Source: an uncultured Actinomyces sp. (GTDB taxonomy: Bacteria > Actinomycetota > Actinomycetes > Actinomycetales > Actinomycetaceae). From it: a DNA stretch of 8,967 nucleotides. The stretch covers positions 1-8,967 of the forward strand of contig CAJZDJ010000082.1 in the NCBI GenBank assembly GCA_915063485.1, given 5' to 3'. Position 1 is the first letter of the stretch; each line of letters begins with the position of its first letter. Below the pieces are notes generated by a model. It ran no database searches and was not told where the DNA came from. It was given only the letters and a program-made list of their open reading frames with translations. Below, in pieces: positions 1 through 7,327 of the stretch. A program made the position numbers and the translations under genes.

Positions 1-1
1 A

Positions 2-34
2 GTGTGGTCCCTGCGCTGCGCGCAGGGACCACAC
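2..34 (-). terminator. Hairpin, probable terminator of the Tat-secreted protein gene
   Basis: A perfect 14-bp stem, GTGTGGTCCCTGCG (2-15) against CGCAGGGACCACAC (21-34), closes a 5-nt loop. It lies about 60 nt past the stop codon of the minus-strand gene at 97-1062, where an intrinsic terminator is expected. Any U-tract for minus-strand transcription would fall outside the window, so its presence cannot be checked. No T-run follows on the plus strand. Confidence 0.6.
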
Positions 35-96
35 ACTATGTTTAGCAGAGGCTATTTCAAATAGACGCTAGTAGCTGTCTAGATACTTCGAGTAGA

Positions 97-1062
97 TTAC
101 TTCCAGTCGGCAGGAATCGGGTAGCCGTCACGCTTCCAGCCCTCGGCACCGAAAGGCCACATGGCGCTGGTCCAGTAGTAGCTCTTGCCGGCCGGCAGGG
201 ACGGGTCGTTCTGGGTGAAGTAGTAGGTCCACACACGCGGGATACCGGTAATGGTGGATACGCCGTTCTTGATAGTACGAGTCTCAGCGTGAGAGTCGAT
301 GTACTGGGCTACAGCTACATTGTCTTCCGGCTGAGTGCCGCCGATGGTGCCCTTAGCGTTGAAGTAGAAGTTACCACGGTAAACGCTGCGGTAAGGCACG
401 AAGTTCTCGGGGTGCTCAAAGCCCATGGCGCGGATCTTGGCGTAGGCGTCAGCCACAACATCAGCAGGCAGAGAGCTAACGTCCACTGCGGTGGGCAGCG
501 GCCAACCGTTGGTTTCGCTGATGCGCTGGGTTACTGCAGCCTTGTTCTCGTTACCGGCCCAGTCGTACCAAGCCCTGTCCTGGTAGTAGGTATTCCTACC
601 GGCCAAGCCAGAGTGCTCGATAGTGTCGAACTTTACGATGTAGTTCTTGTGGATCCAGTCAATGCTGGCTACCTCAGTGATGTAAGCGGGCTTACCCATG
701 CCACTGGTCTGACGACGCGGGCCGGGGTTGTCAGCGGCGTTACCGGTGAGAGCGGTGGTCTCGGTGGGGTAGATCTTGCCGTTGGGGTTTTGCCACTTAA
801 CGTTGGCAATACGGAAACCGTAGTCGTTCTTGTTGCCTGCAGCGCGGTTACCGTACTGCAAGCTGTTACCAATCAGGAAAGAGTAGCTGCGCGGGTTGTC
901 AGCGTACTGGTGGCACTGGGTGGAGGCGTAGGTGTTGTTCCACCACAGCTTGGGCTCAACTACACGAGAGGTGGTGGCGGCACTAGCCTGCGCGCCAATT
1001 ACGAGCACGGGGGCGCTCCAAGCTGCCCCCTTAAGGGTTGTGCGGCGAGAAATATCGCTCAT
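97..1062 (-). CDS. Tat-exported protein of unknown function
   Basis: A 321-residue protein with a clear twin-arginine signal. S5-R6-R7-T-T-L-K is followed by a moderately hydrophobic stretch and an A-S-A site near residues 26-28, so the mature protein should start around residue 29. Export is therefore predicted through the Tat route in a folded state. The mature part is rich in Trp, Tyr and Asn, has one Cys (about residue 50), and shows no transmembrane segment, lipobox or LPXTG-type sorting signal, so it is probably released or held non-covalently. I recognise no domain or catalytic motif. The ATG at 1062 is preceded by GAAGG about 8 nt upstream. Codon use strongly favours C-ending codons, which suggests high expression and explains a long antisense open frame. 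It is separated from the methyltransferase gene by 339 bp and appears monocistronic. Confidence 0.85.
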   Translation of the reverse strand: MSDISRRTTLKGAAWSAPVLVIGAQASAATTSRVVEPKLWWNNTYASTQCHQYADNPRSYSFLIGNSLQYGNRAAGNKNDYGFRIANVKWQNPNGKIYPTETTALTGNAADNPGPRRQTSGMGKPAYITEVASIDWIHKNYIVKFDTIEHSGLAGRNTYYQDRAWYDWAGNENKAAVTQRISETNGWPLPTAVDVSSLPADVVADAYAKIRAMGFEHPENFVPYRSVYRGNFYFNAKGTIGGTQPEDNVAVAQYIDSHAETRTIKNGVSTITGIPRVWTYYFTQNDPSLPAGKSYYWTSAMWPFGAEGWKRDGYPIPADWK

Positions 1063-1092
1063 TATGTTTACCTTCGACAGATTCGAGTTGGG

Positions 1093-1113
1093 GATAGTTT
1101 GAGGCTAACTATC
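1093..1113. promoter_or_regulatory. Operator-like inverted repeat over the -10
   Basis: GATAGTT (1093-1099) and AACTATC (1107-1113) form a perfect 7-bp dyad with a 7-nt spacer. It spans the proposed -10 and start point of the Tat-secreted protein gene. The size and position suit a repressor site, but a short 5'-UTR hairpin is also possible. No matching regulator is in the window. Confidence 0.35.
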
Positions 1114-1131
1114 TCTAAGGGGGAGCGTCAA
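1102..1131 (-). promoter_or_regulatory. Probable sigma-70-type promoter of the Tat-secreted protein gene
   Basis: Read on the minus strand, TTGACG (1126-1131) and TAGCCT (1102-1107) are separated by 18 nt. The -35 matches consensus at five of six bases; the -10 fits only TAnnnT. This would start transcription near 1095 and give a leader of about 33 nt carrying the GAAGG ribosome site. An AT-rich TATATT further upstream has no good -35 partner. Confidence 0.4.
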
Positions 1132-1401
1132 CAGCATAAGGAATATAAGTAACCAAAACCACCGCAATTGTCACGAAATTGTATATTTAACTCACTATTC
1201 ACGGTTTTAAAAACCTTGAATTGAGAGCCAGGTAACTTGTGTGTGGCGGAAAATATTCAATTACTTATATTGGGTGTGCATATGCTGGCCGCTAGGTAAA
1301 GACCTTAACCAAGCAACCTGAAATTTAACTGAGAGCAACCTGGAAGTGATGACTCGATTTGATTACATGACCAATTATGAATGTAAGGTCAGACAATTAA
1401 G

Positions 1402-2625
1402 TCAGTTTGTTGGGTCAACCAATAAAGCGATAGCTTTGCCGCGCCCCTTAGCGCCCTGACGAGTTAATACTATTGTTGCTTGTTTAGCACCTTGCAGGTG
1501 CAAACGCCTACGCAAAGCCTCAGGTTCGACGTCGATCCCACGCTTGTGAATCTCTAACGCCCCAATGTCGGCGCGCTTAGCCCAGGCTTTCAAAGCTGAG
1601 GGTTTAGTAGGTAAAGCCTGTACAATCTTCCAAGCCCTGACAAACGGCACTAAATCACCGGATAATGCACAATTACCTGTTAAATAAGCTAATTGTGGGG
1701 CTATTGGGGCAGCTGTTAATTGTTCGGCAACTTTAGCTACTAAACCTGCGCGAATTACCGCTCCATCAGGTTCAAAGAGATATTCACCTAGTTCAGGTGC
1801 AGCTCCAAGCTGGGCTGGGGGAGTAGAAGGGACACTTTCCGTATCTACCAGGCGGTGGGCGCCGTCGTCGTCAATAACTAAAGCGCTACGGCCGCTACCT
1901 TCCAGTGCCAAATCACCGCACCAAATACCCGCCTCAATAACCGTACCGTGATCACTAATCCACTGCACGTGAGCGTCGCGGGGTAAAGCCGCATAATCAA
2001 TGCCGGGAGCTACCTTAACGCCCAGGTTAGGCACCTGCTGACGCCAAGAAAGCACCGTACTCAGCGCTGGTGACCAAGCTTCGGGGTCACTAATACGTCG
2101 CCCATTAGCGCGCCGAGCCGGGTCAGCAAAAATTGCGTCCACCCCCAGCTGGGCTAAATCCAAGCTGGTAGCGTCGGCGTTAATTACCTGCACCTGCTCA
2201 TAAGGCATCAGGTTTACTGTGGCCAGGGCGGCGGTAGCCTCATCCATCTCAACAGCGCTGACCTGCAAGCCCAGTTCAGCCAGGGCCAGGGTGTCAGAGC
2301 CAATCCCGCAACCCATGTCGGCCACGTGCCTAGCGCCGGCCTTAACGAAGCGCTGTGCGTGCAGCGCGGCCACCTGCAAACGACTAGCCTGCTCCACGCC
2401 GTCGGGAGTAAACAGCATGCGCTGGGCGTAGGGACCAAACTTGACCCGGGCCTTGTCTCGCAAACGCTGCTGAGTTAGGGCGGCCGCAATCAGCTCGGGA
2501 GAGTAGCCCTGCTTGCGCAGTGCCACGGCCACTTTCAAGGCCTGATCAGGCTGGTAATCGGGAAGGTTGGCTAGGAGCTGCCAGCCTTCAGGGGTCAACA
2601 GCGGTGCGAAGGTGGTAGCGTCCAT
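1402..2625 (-). CDS. Class I SAM-dependent methyltransferase with THUMP-like C-terminal domain
   Basis: A 407-residue cytoplasmic protein. After an N-terminal region of about 95 residues comes a Rossmann methyltransferase core: motif I V-A-D-M-G-C-G-I-G-S-D at 101-111 binds SAM, the acidic motif II is V-E-M-D at 125-128, and D-A at 151-152 follows. The catalytic-type D-P-A-R-R is at 168-172. The C-terminal part (Y-L-F-E-P-D-G-A-V-I-R-A-G around 282-294, then L-E-I-H-K-R-G-I-D-V at 357-366) matches the THUMP-like domain found at the end of this actinobacterial family. The substrate is not known; a nucleic-acid base is plausible from the THUMP-like domain. It is divergent from groES, an arrangement I recall from other actinobacteria. 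No strong ribosome site precedes the ATG at 2625, so initiation may be leaderless or weak. The 3' half uses more AT-rich codons (many TTA/TAA-type) than the 5' half. Confidence 0.88.
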   Translation of the reverse strand: MDATTFAPLLTPEGWQLLANLPDYQPDQALKVAVALRKQGYSPELIAAALTQQRLRDKARVKFGPYAQRMLFTPDGVEQASRLQVAALHAQRFVKAGARHVADMGCGIGSDTLALAELGLQVSAVEMDEATAALATVNLMPYEQVQVINADATSLDLAQLGVDAIFADPARRANGRRISDPEAWSPALSTVLSWRQQVPNLGVKVAPGIDYAALPRDAHVQWISDHGTVIEAGIWCGDLALEGSGRSALVIDDDGAHRLVDTESVPSTPPAQLGAAPELGEYLFEPDGAVIRAGLVAKVAEQLTAAPIAPQLAYLTGNCALSGDLVPFVRAWKIVQALPTKPSALKAWAKRADIGALEIHKRGIDVEPEALRRRLHLQGAKQATIVLTRQGAKGRGKAIALLVDPTN

Positions 2626-2680
2626 GCCTAGATAATGCCATAGGTGGCCCGTAATAATGTCATAGGTGCGCCTGCCCTAA

Positions 2681-2744
2681 TACTGTAGGCAGCTCGCGCA
2701 AACTCCACCGTGTACTGTAGGCAGCTCGCGCAAACTCCACCGTG
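2681..2744. repeat. Perfect tandem duplication, 2 x 32 bp
   Basis: A 32-bp unit beginning TACTGTAGGCAGCTCGCGCA and ending CTCCACCGTG occurs twice, head to tail with no mismatch, at 2681-2712 and 2713-2744. It lies between the divergent methyltransferase and groES genes, 21 bp upstream of the CIRCE operator. Perfect identity indicates a recent slippage or duplication. Whether it carries a regulatory site is unknown. Confidence 0.95.
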
Positions 2745-2764
2745 GGCGAAAGTTCGGAGAGATT

Positions 2765-2791
2765 TTGGCACTCGCGTTGACTGAGTGCTAA
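2765..2791. promoter_or_regulatory. CIRCE operator (HrcA binding site)
   Basis: TTGGCACTC (2765-2773), 9 nt, GAGTGCTAA (2783-2791). This is the CIRCE consensus TTAGCACTC-N9-GAGTGCTAA with one change (G for A at the third base). CIRCE is the operator of the heat-shock repressor HrcA in many bacteria, so groES here should be HrcA-repressed and heat-inducible. No HAIR-type HspR site was seen. Confidence 0.95.
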
Positions 2792-2805
2792 TGGCGTCGT
2801 AAGTT
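2777..2805 (+). promoter_or_regulatory. groES promoter, -35 embedded in CIRCE
   Basis: TTGACT (2777-2782) and TAAGTT (2800-2805) are 17 nt apart. The -35 starts in the CIRCE spacer and the right CIRCE arm occupies the start of the promoter spacer, so bound HrcA would block RNA polymerase directly. The predicted start is near 2812, giving a leader of about 106 nt before groES. Confidence 0.7.
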
Positions 2806-2817
2806 ATTCATCGTTAA

Positions 2818-2890
2818 GGCATGTTCCACATGCCCTCCAGCGCGCTGTGCCGCTGACCCCCGCGACGGCAGAGGTGTGGCAGCTGCGGGG
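2818..2890 (+). other. Structured groES 5' leader
   Basis: GGCATGT (2818-2824) and ACATGCC (2828-2834) form a perfect 7-bp stem with a 3-nt loop, a few nucleotides after the predicted transcript start. Further on, CCCCGC (2858-2863) pairs with GCGGGG (2885-2890). A hairpin at the 5' end could stabilise the mRNA; this role is an inference. The ribosome site (2903-2910) is outside both stems. Confidence 0.45.
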
Positions 2891-2917
2891 CATACTATGC
2901 GTAAAGGAGGAGTCGTT

Positions 2918-3214
2918 ATGTCCGTCTCCATCAAGCCGCTCGAAGACCGCGTGGTCATTCAGACCGTCGAGGCCGAGCAGACCACCTCTTTCGGTCTAGT
3001 CCTGCCCGACACCGCCAAGGAAAAGCCCCAGGAGGGCAAGGTTGTGGCAGTAGGCCCCGGTCGCATTGACGACAATGGCAAGCGCGTTCCGGTGGACGTC
3101 GCTGAGGGTGACCTGGTCATTTACTCCAAGTACGGCGGCACCGAGGTCAAGTACGACGGCGAAGAGTACCTAATTCTCTCCGCTCGCGACATCCTAGCTG
3201 TGGTTACCAAGTAA
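2918..3214 (+). CDS. groES: Co-chaperonin GroES
   Basis: A full-length 98-residue Hsp10. It caps the GroEL chamber as a heptamer to enclose folding substrates in the cytoplasm. The N-terminal I-K-P-L-E-D-R-V-V block (5-13) is typical. The mobile loop that binds GroEL lies about 17-34 ([16 protein letters not shown]); actinobacterial homologues usually read TASGLVIPD there, so Ser-Phe is a mild variant. G-K-V-V-A-V-G-P-G at 40-48 and the C-terminal [11 protein letters not shown] at 86-96 complete the fold. The ATG at 2918 is chosen because AAAGGAGG (2903-2910) sits 7 nt before it; an in-frame GTG at 2876 would add 14 atypical residues and place the SD inside the gene. Regulation is by CIRCE upstream. 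It is followed by its own terminator, and no groEL is adjacent. Confidence 0.97.
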   Translation: MSVSIKPLEDRVVIQTVEAEQTTSFGLVLPDTAKEKPQEGKVVAVGPGRIDDNGKRVPVDVAEGDLVIYSKYGGTEVKYDGEEYLILSARDILAVVTK

Positions 3215-3230
3215 CCTTTCCAGCTTGAGC

Positions 3231-3263
3231 GGCCCGTCCCGGTAGGGGCGGGTCGTTTTGTTT
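3231..3263 (+). terminator. Intrinsic terminator of groES
   Basis: GGCCCGTCCC (3231-3240), loop GGTA, GGGGCGGGTC (3245-3254) form a 10-bp stem including two G-U pairs, followed directly by the T-rich GTTTTGTTTG. It begins 17 nt after the groES stop codon and should make groES monocistronic. Confidence 0.85.
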
Positions 3264-3344
3264 GTGCGGAAGCTATTTATGCACGTCAAATGGCAAAAGC
3301 CAGGGCCAGCGTTAAAGCCTGAGCTGGCAGCTAAAAGCGCTGGT

Positions 3345-3478
3345 GGGGTGCCCGCTAAACCAGGGGTGGGACCGCTTATTGGGCGGTATAGAGATGCCCG
3401 TTAGCGGGGTGCCCGCTAAACCAAGGGTAGGACGCTCACAAAACCGGGGGTGGGGTGCCCGCTAAACCGGGGGATAGA
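3345..3478. repeat. Interspersed GC-rich repeats upstream of guaB
   Basis: GGGGTGCCCGCTAAACC occurs three times without mismatch, at 3345-3361, 3406-3422 and 3452-3468. Each copy runs on into a related purine-rich tail, RRGGGTRGGA or GGGGGATAGA. A tail-only fourth copy, AAACCGGGGGTGGG, starts near 3441. Spacing is irregular (61 and 46 bp), unlike a CRISPR. At the middle copy, TTAGCGGG (3401-3408) pairs perfectly with CCCGCTAA (3412-3419) across a 3-nt loop, and ACCGC/GCGGT (3371-3375 and 3383-3387) form a small stem just before it. The function is unknown; regulatory sites for guaB, or a structured RNA, are the main options. Confidence 0.85.
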
Positions 3479-3521
3479 AGCCGCAGCTTTATAAGGTGGA
3501 AAAAGCCACCTTTGTGAGACC

Positions 3522-5078
<1,557 letters not shown>

Positions 5079-5080
5079 CT

Positions 5081-5124
5081 ACAGGTAAATAAACACAGGC
5101 AAAAACAGACATATACAGGCAAAA
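5081..5124. repeat. Short direct repeats after guaB
   Basis: ACAGGCAAAA occurs at 5095-5104 and 5115-5124, exactly 20 bp apart, with a variant ACAGGTAAAT at 5081-5090. They lie between the guaB stop and the large hairpin; the last copy runs into the hairpin's left arm. The role is unknown; they may be simple slippage products. Confidence 0.6.
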
Positions 5125-5176
5125 TCGTCCGTTCCCTATAAAAATTCCATGGGGTTTTATAGGGAACGGACGATTT
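5122..5176. terminator. Bidirectional terminator, 22-bp perfect stem
   Basis: A 22-bp perfect stem (5122-5143 against 5155-5176) encloses an 11-nt loop. The arms contain CGTCCGTTCCCTATAAAA and its complement. The outer arms end in AAAT/ATTT, giving short U-runs in both directions. It lies 43 nt after the guaB stop and faces the convergent PKD-protein gene, so it probably terminates both. The stem is much longer than a minimal terminator; a dispersed palindromic repeat element is an alternative. Confidence 0.75.
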
Positions 5177-5429
5177 GTCAGTATTTGTGAGGGCCAAACC
5201 CCGAGCTAGGTCAAAGACCTATACAAACTTATGCAGATGCTTAGGTAGGATGTGACCCTGCCTGGCGGATGACCTGATCCCGGGCTTGGCTTAGCTTCAG
5301 TGCTGGTCTAGCTTCAGGGGTTGCGTAGATAGCTTCAGATCTGGCCGGGCTTTAAGCCTTGCCCGGTTATGGACATTGCGTAGCTGCTATGTCTAGACCT
5401 ATTTCAGTGCACTTGAACCATCACTTCCT
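5177..5429. other. Convergent intergenic region, no gene
   Basis: Between the 22-bp hairpin and the PKD-protein gene I see no gene. TAGGTC (5207-5212) and GACCTA (5216-5221) form a perfect 6-bp dyad with loop AAA, resembling the sequence at 1291-1305. TAGCTTCAG occurs three times (5292-5300, 5309-5317, 5330-5338). CCGGGC/GCCCGG (5345-5350 and 5361-5366) could form a weak hairpin after the minus-strand operon, without a U-tract. Confidence 0.6.
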
Positions 5430-6197
5430 CTATGGTGTGGTTCCGTAGGAGTCAGCGAAGTAGAGGTTGAACGGGCTTGAGGTTTCGGTGGTGGTGACTG
5501 TTCCGTTGACTTGGTGCCACTGGGCCTGGCCGGCTATGCGCCACCGGGCCGTCCAGGAGGTACGTAGTTTGATTACGTATCCGTTGCCGGTTACTTCGTA
5601 GGGGTGGCTGACGCTGTAGTTAGGGTAGGGTGTGCCCGGATCAGTGGTGTCGAGGGTTTGTCCGTCTCCCCAGTCCCAGTTAAAAGACACAGGTGTAGCC
5701 TCAACCTCAATGGATGTGCCCAACAAAGTGATGTTGAAGGTTTGTTTATCTGAGCTGGTCCACACCATCATGGGCTGCTTGAAAATAACGAAAACCTCAC
5801 CGCTGGGGTAACGATTAATCCCGGAGCCGTGTGGGATGAGGCGGGCGACTTGTTCATTACTGACCGTGGTAGGGCCAGCAGCCAGGGGTGCACCAGTGTT
5901 GACTTGGGCAGTGCATTCTTGGGGAGGTCCTGGGATCAAGCCCATTGATGCGATTGCTAGTATTTTTGGCACTATGCATTTTTGGGCGTATTCTTCAGCG
6001 GCTCGTTTAGCTGCTTCAGGATCTACCGGCCCAGCCGGCTCAGCCACCGCCGAAAACCCACCAGGACTAGTCGTAGTCTCACCAACACCAACGACTATTC
6101 CATTTCCATTATCGCCATCTGCCCACCCTTGTATATCCGCAGGAAGTGCTAGCGCAAGTGTTGGAACTAATAGGCAAACTAATTGGTTATTTTTCAT
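5430..6197 (-). CDS. Secreted PKD-domain protein
   Basis: A 255-residue exported protein. The N-terminus M-K-N-N-Q followed by a hydrophobic run (about residues 5-20, ending L-P-A) is a Sec-type signal peptide. Cys74 and Cys95 bracket a helical/proline region and could form a disulfide. A PKD-type beta-sandwich covers about 140-240: W-D-W-G-D-G at 174-179, a T-T-D-P-G-T-P-Y-P turn (184-192), V-S-H-P-Y (196-200), then strands with Y-V-I-K-L-R-T-S-W (207-215) and T-V-T-T-T (233-237). This matches a widespread actinobacterial secreted family of unknown role, where PKD folds usually mediate extracellular binding. No anchor signal or membrane segment is seen after the signal peptide. The ATG at 6197 has AGAGG about 9-10 nt upstream, inside the preceding lipoprotein gene. 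The genes overlap by 11 bp in different frames, so translation is probably coupled and the two products likely work together at the cell surface. Confidence 0.85.
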   Translation of the reverse strand: MKNNQLVCLLVPTLALALPADIQGWADGDNGNGIVVGVGETTTSPGGFSAVAEPAGPVDPEAAKRAAEEYAQKCIVPKILAIASMGLIPGPPQECTAQVNTGAPLAAGPTTVSNEQVARLIPHGSGINRYPSGEVFVIFKQPMMVWTSSDKQTFNITLLGTSIEVEATPVSFNWDWGDGQTLDTTDPGTPYPNYSVSHPYEVTGNGYVIKLRTSWTARWRIAGQAQWHQVNGTVTTTETSSPFNLYFADSYGTTP

Positions 6198-6885
6198 GAT
6201 TACTAGCCTCTATCACTGTCCACTGTGAACCGTTGTATTCAAGCCTGACAATCGACCATCGTGACTGCTTGTCTATATATTCACTATTTCCATCCTCGCT
6301 ATACTGTGTGAAAGCTTCACGGTCGAAGTTAACTTGCACCAATATCGCATCTTTGTAATCAGAACGACGAAAAGCATTGGTGAATGTTATTGTGACAGGA
6401 CTACTCCAACTACCTTTGTTGTGAATTTCTTGCGCTTTTTCTACAGGTTTAGTAGCTATGTAAGTATTTCCAGGGCATAGTTCTTTATATTCGTTGGTTC
6501 TACCGGATACATAAATGTAGTAGTTCAGCTGCACCCAGTATTTGGCTGTGGCTATGGCGCCGTCGTCGCTGTTGACGGTGATTAGTTCTGGTTTGGGTGG
6601 TGGTTGAGTGTCGCGGGCTTGTTTCCTGGCGGCCTCAAGCTCTGGCGACAAGGTCGCGGTTGGGCTGGCGGTAGTTGAGGGGGTGCCGGTTGCAGTAGAC
6701 GTACCAGTAGCCTTGGCTGTGGCGTTTGGTGTCTTGGTGTGTGCAGTGGCGACGGCGGCCTTGCTGTTGCCAGCATTTGCAGCGCCTTGCTCTTGGCCCA
6801 CACTGCACCCACTCAACCCCGAGCAGGCCAGTAGTGTTAAGGCTAGTGCGGCCTGAAAGTTGCGTTTAGTTGTTGAGGCCCCCAT
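6187..6885 (-). CDS. Surface lipoprotein, possibly of the DUF6318 type
   Basis: A 232-residue predicted lipoprotein. A basic n-region (K7, R8) and hydrophobic run lead to L-S-G-C at 24-27; a second lipobox-like L-L-A-C ends at Cys21, so the lipidated Cys is most likely 27. Residues about 28-80 are a Ser/Thr/Ala-rich linker, typical of a spacer crossing the cell wall. From about 95 (P-P-P-K-P-E-L, then D-G-A-I-A-T-A-K-Y-W-V-Q-L-N-Y-Y) begins a small alpha/beta domain with a W-S-I-V-R-L-E-Y-N-G-S-Q-W-T-V-I-E ending (210-226). It resembles actinobacterial DUF6318 lipoproteins in layout; this family name is tentative and the function unknown. The ATG at 6885 has GGGGGA about 7 nt upstream; an ATG at 6898 is out of frame. 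It is the first gene of a two-gene operon with the PKD protein. Its upstream region is duplicated at 7328-7410. Confidence 0.85.
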   Translation of the reverse strand: MGASTTKRNFQAALALTLLACSGLSGCSVGQEQGAANAGNSKAAVATAHTKTPNATAKATGTSTATGTPSTTASPTATLSPELEAARKQARDTQPPPKPELITVNSDDGAIATAKYWVQLNYYIYVSGRTNEYKELCPGNTYIATKPVEKAQEIHNKGSWSSPVTITFTNAFRRSDYKDAILVQVNFDREAFTQYSEDGNSEYIDKQSRWSIVRLEYNGSQWTVIEASNHEK

Positions 6886-6921
6886 TGTGTTCCCCCATGG
6901 TTTATCTACACTGATGAAGCT

Positions 6922-7005
6922 TTAAGGGAGTGTTGGGGAAGTATTACAAAGCATGGTACATAACACTCCATGCTGTTGGGGTGCTATACGCCGTGTTTAG
7001 TAATG
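6922..7005 (-). repeat. Duplicated 5' region, copy 1 (functional operon)
   Basis: This block starts 37 nt upstream of the lipoprotein start codon. It aligns by hand with 7328-7410 at about 57 of 84 columns, opening with TTAAGG and closing with an identical GTTTAGTAATG on the plus strand. Shared inner pieces include ACAAA and ACATAA. Homology continues weakly toward the start codons (CATGGGGGA against CATGAGGGA on the minus strand). It probably carries the minus-strand promoter, but I cannot assign -35 and -10 boxes with confidence. Confidence 0.65.
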
Positions 7006-7069
7006 TCCAATATTTTAAATCTGCAATCCGGATCTCGCAGGCAAATCAAAAAACCTGCACTAATGTGTC

Positions 7070-7108
7070 TCAAACCACTAATAAAACTGAGAAAAATTGC
7101 TTCCTCAT
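7070..7108 (-). pseudogene. Signal-peptide stub, remnant of a second PKD-protein gene
   Basis: A 12-codon frame reads M-R-K-Q-F-F-S-V-L-L-V-V then TGA. Its start overlaps the stop of the degenerate lipoprotein remnant in the sequence ATGA (7105-7108). Basic residues followed by a hydrophobic run match the start of the intact PKD protein (M-K-N-N-Q-L-V-C-L-L-V-P), which likewise overlaps the end of its lipoprotein gene. After the stop, the sequence soon passes into the 5' region of the intact operon, so most of the gene appears deleted. It could instead be chance. Confidence 0.35.
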
Positions 7109-7299
7109 GTGTTGGTAGATGTCAGGTTGAGCCTCAGGATGGGGCTGCTTGAGGTGGTAGCAGTGCTGTTTGCTTTGTCGACGCCGCCCAGCTTGGTTGA
7201 GTCAGTAGTGTTGGAGTTAGTGCCGCTGAGTGTGGCACGCTCTGGCAATACTGAAACTAGCGCCATCTGCGTGGCGCCTAGATAGAGCCTCCGCTGCAT
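7105..7299 (-). pseudogene. Degenerate copy of the lipoprotein N-terminus
   Basis: A 64-codon frame from the ATG at 7299 has a basic start (M-Q-R-R), a hydrophobic run (M-A-L-V-S-V-L) and then L-S-G-T where the intact lipoprotein has L-S-G-C, followed by a Ser/Thr/Asn-rich linker (T-N-S-N-T-T, N-S-T-A-T-T-S-S-S). The lipidation Cys is lost and the whole C-terminal domain is missing. The start lies 29 nt from the duplicated upstream block, compared with 37 nt in the intact copy, which supports common origin. The frame stays open upstream to an ATG at 7359, but that would run into the duplicated 5' region. A short real protein is possible but less likely. Confidence 0.45.
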
Positions 7300-7327
7300 T
7301 CCCTCATGATCAACATTGCTTGATTGG

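Larger units (their letters stand above)
1063..1401. other. Intergenic region, AT-rich, no gene
   Basis: Besides the promoter and dyad near 1093-1131, this stretch shows AGCAACCTG twice, at 1312-1320 and 1334-1342 (22 bp apart), the 8-bp palindrome GCATATGC (1278-1285), and GCTAGGTAAAGACCT (1291-1305), a near match to a dyad at 5205-5220. No convincing terminator for the methyltransferase gene is seen; the only candidate is TGACC/GGTCA (1368-1372 and 1387-1391) with a 14-nt loop. No reading frame here has a credible start and length. Confidence 0.6.

Noticed and set aside
289..1152. A 287-codon plus-strand open frame over the Tat-secreted protein gene
   Set aside because: It is antisense to a gene with a clear Tat signal, ribosome site and promoter. 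Its Val/Gly-rich, motif-free product is what C-ending codon bias produces on the opposite strand.
1520..1545. GGTTCGACGTCGATCC as a tRNA T-arm
   Set aside because: It lies within the methyltransferase coding frame and no acceptor, D or anticodon stems can be built around it.
2876..2917. GTG 2876 as the groES start
   Set aside because: It would add 14 residues not typical of GroES and place the AAAGGAGG ribosome site inside the coding region; ATG 2918 is correctly spaced from it.
3345..3478. CRISPR array
   Set aside because: Only three 17-bp repeats with unequal 29-44 bp spacers that are themselves partly repeated, and no cas gene nearby.
5836..6228. A 130-codon plus-strand frame
   Set aside because: It is antisense to the signal-peptide half of the PKD protein, with no motif or ribosome site.
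6930..7285. Several 60-62-codon plus-strand frames
   Set aside because: They overlap each other, lack ribosome sites and run antisense through the duplicated 5' region and the lipoprotein remnant.
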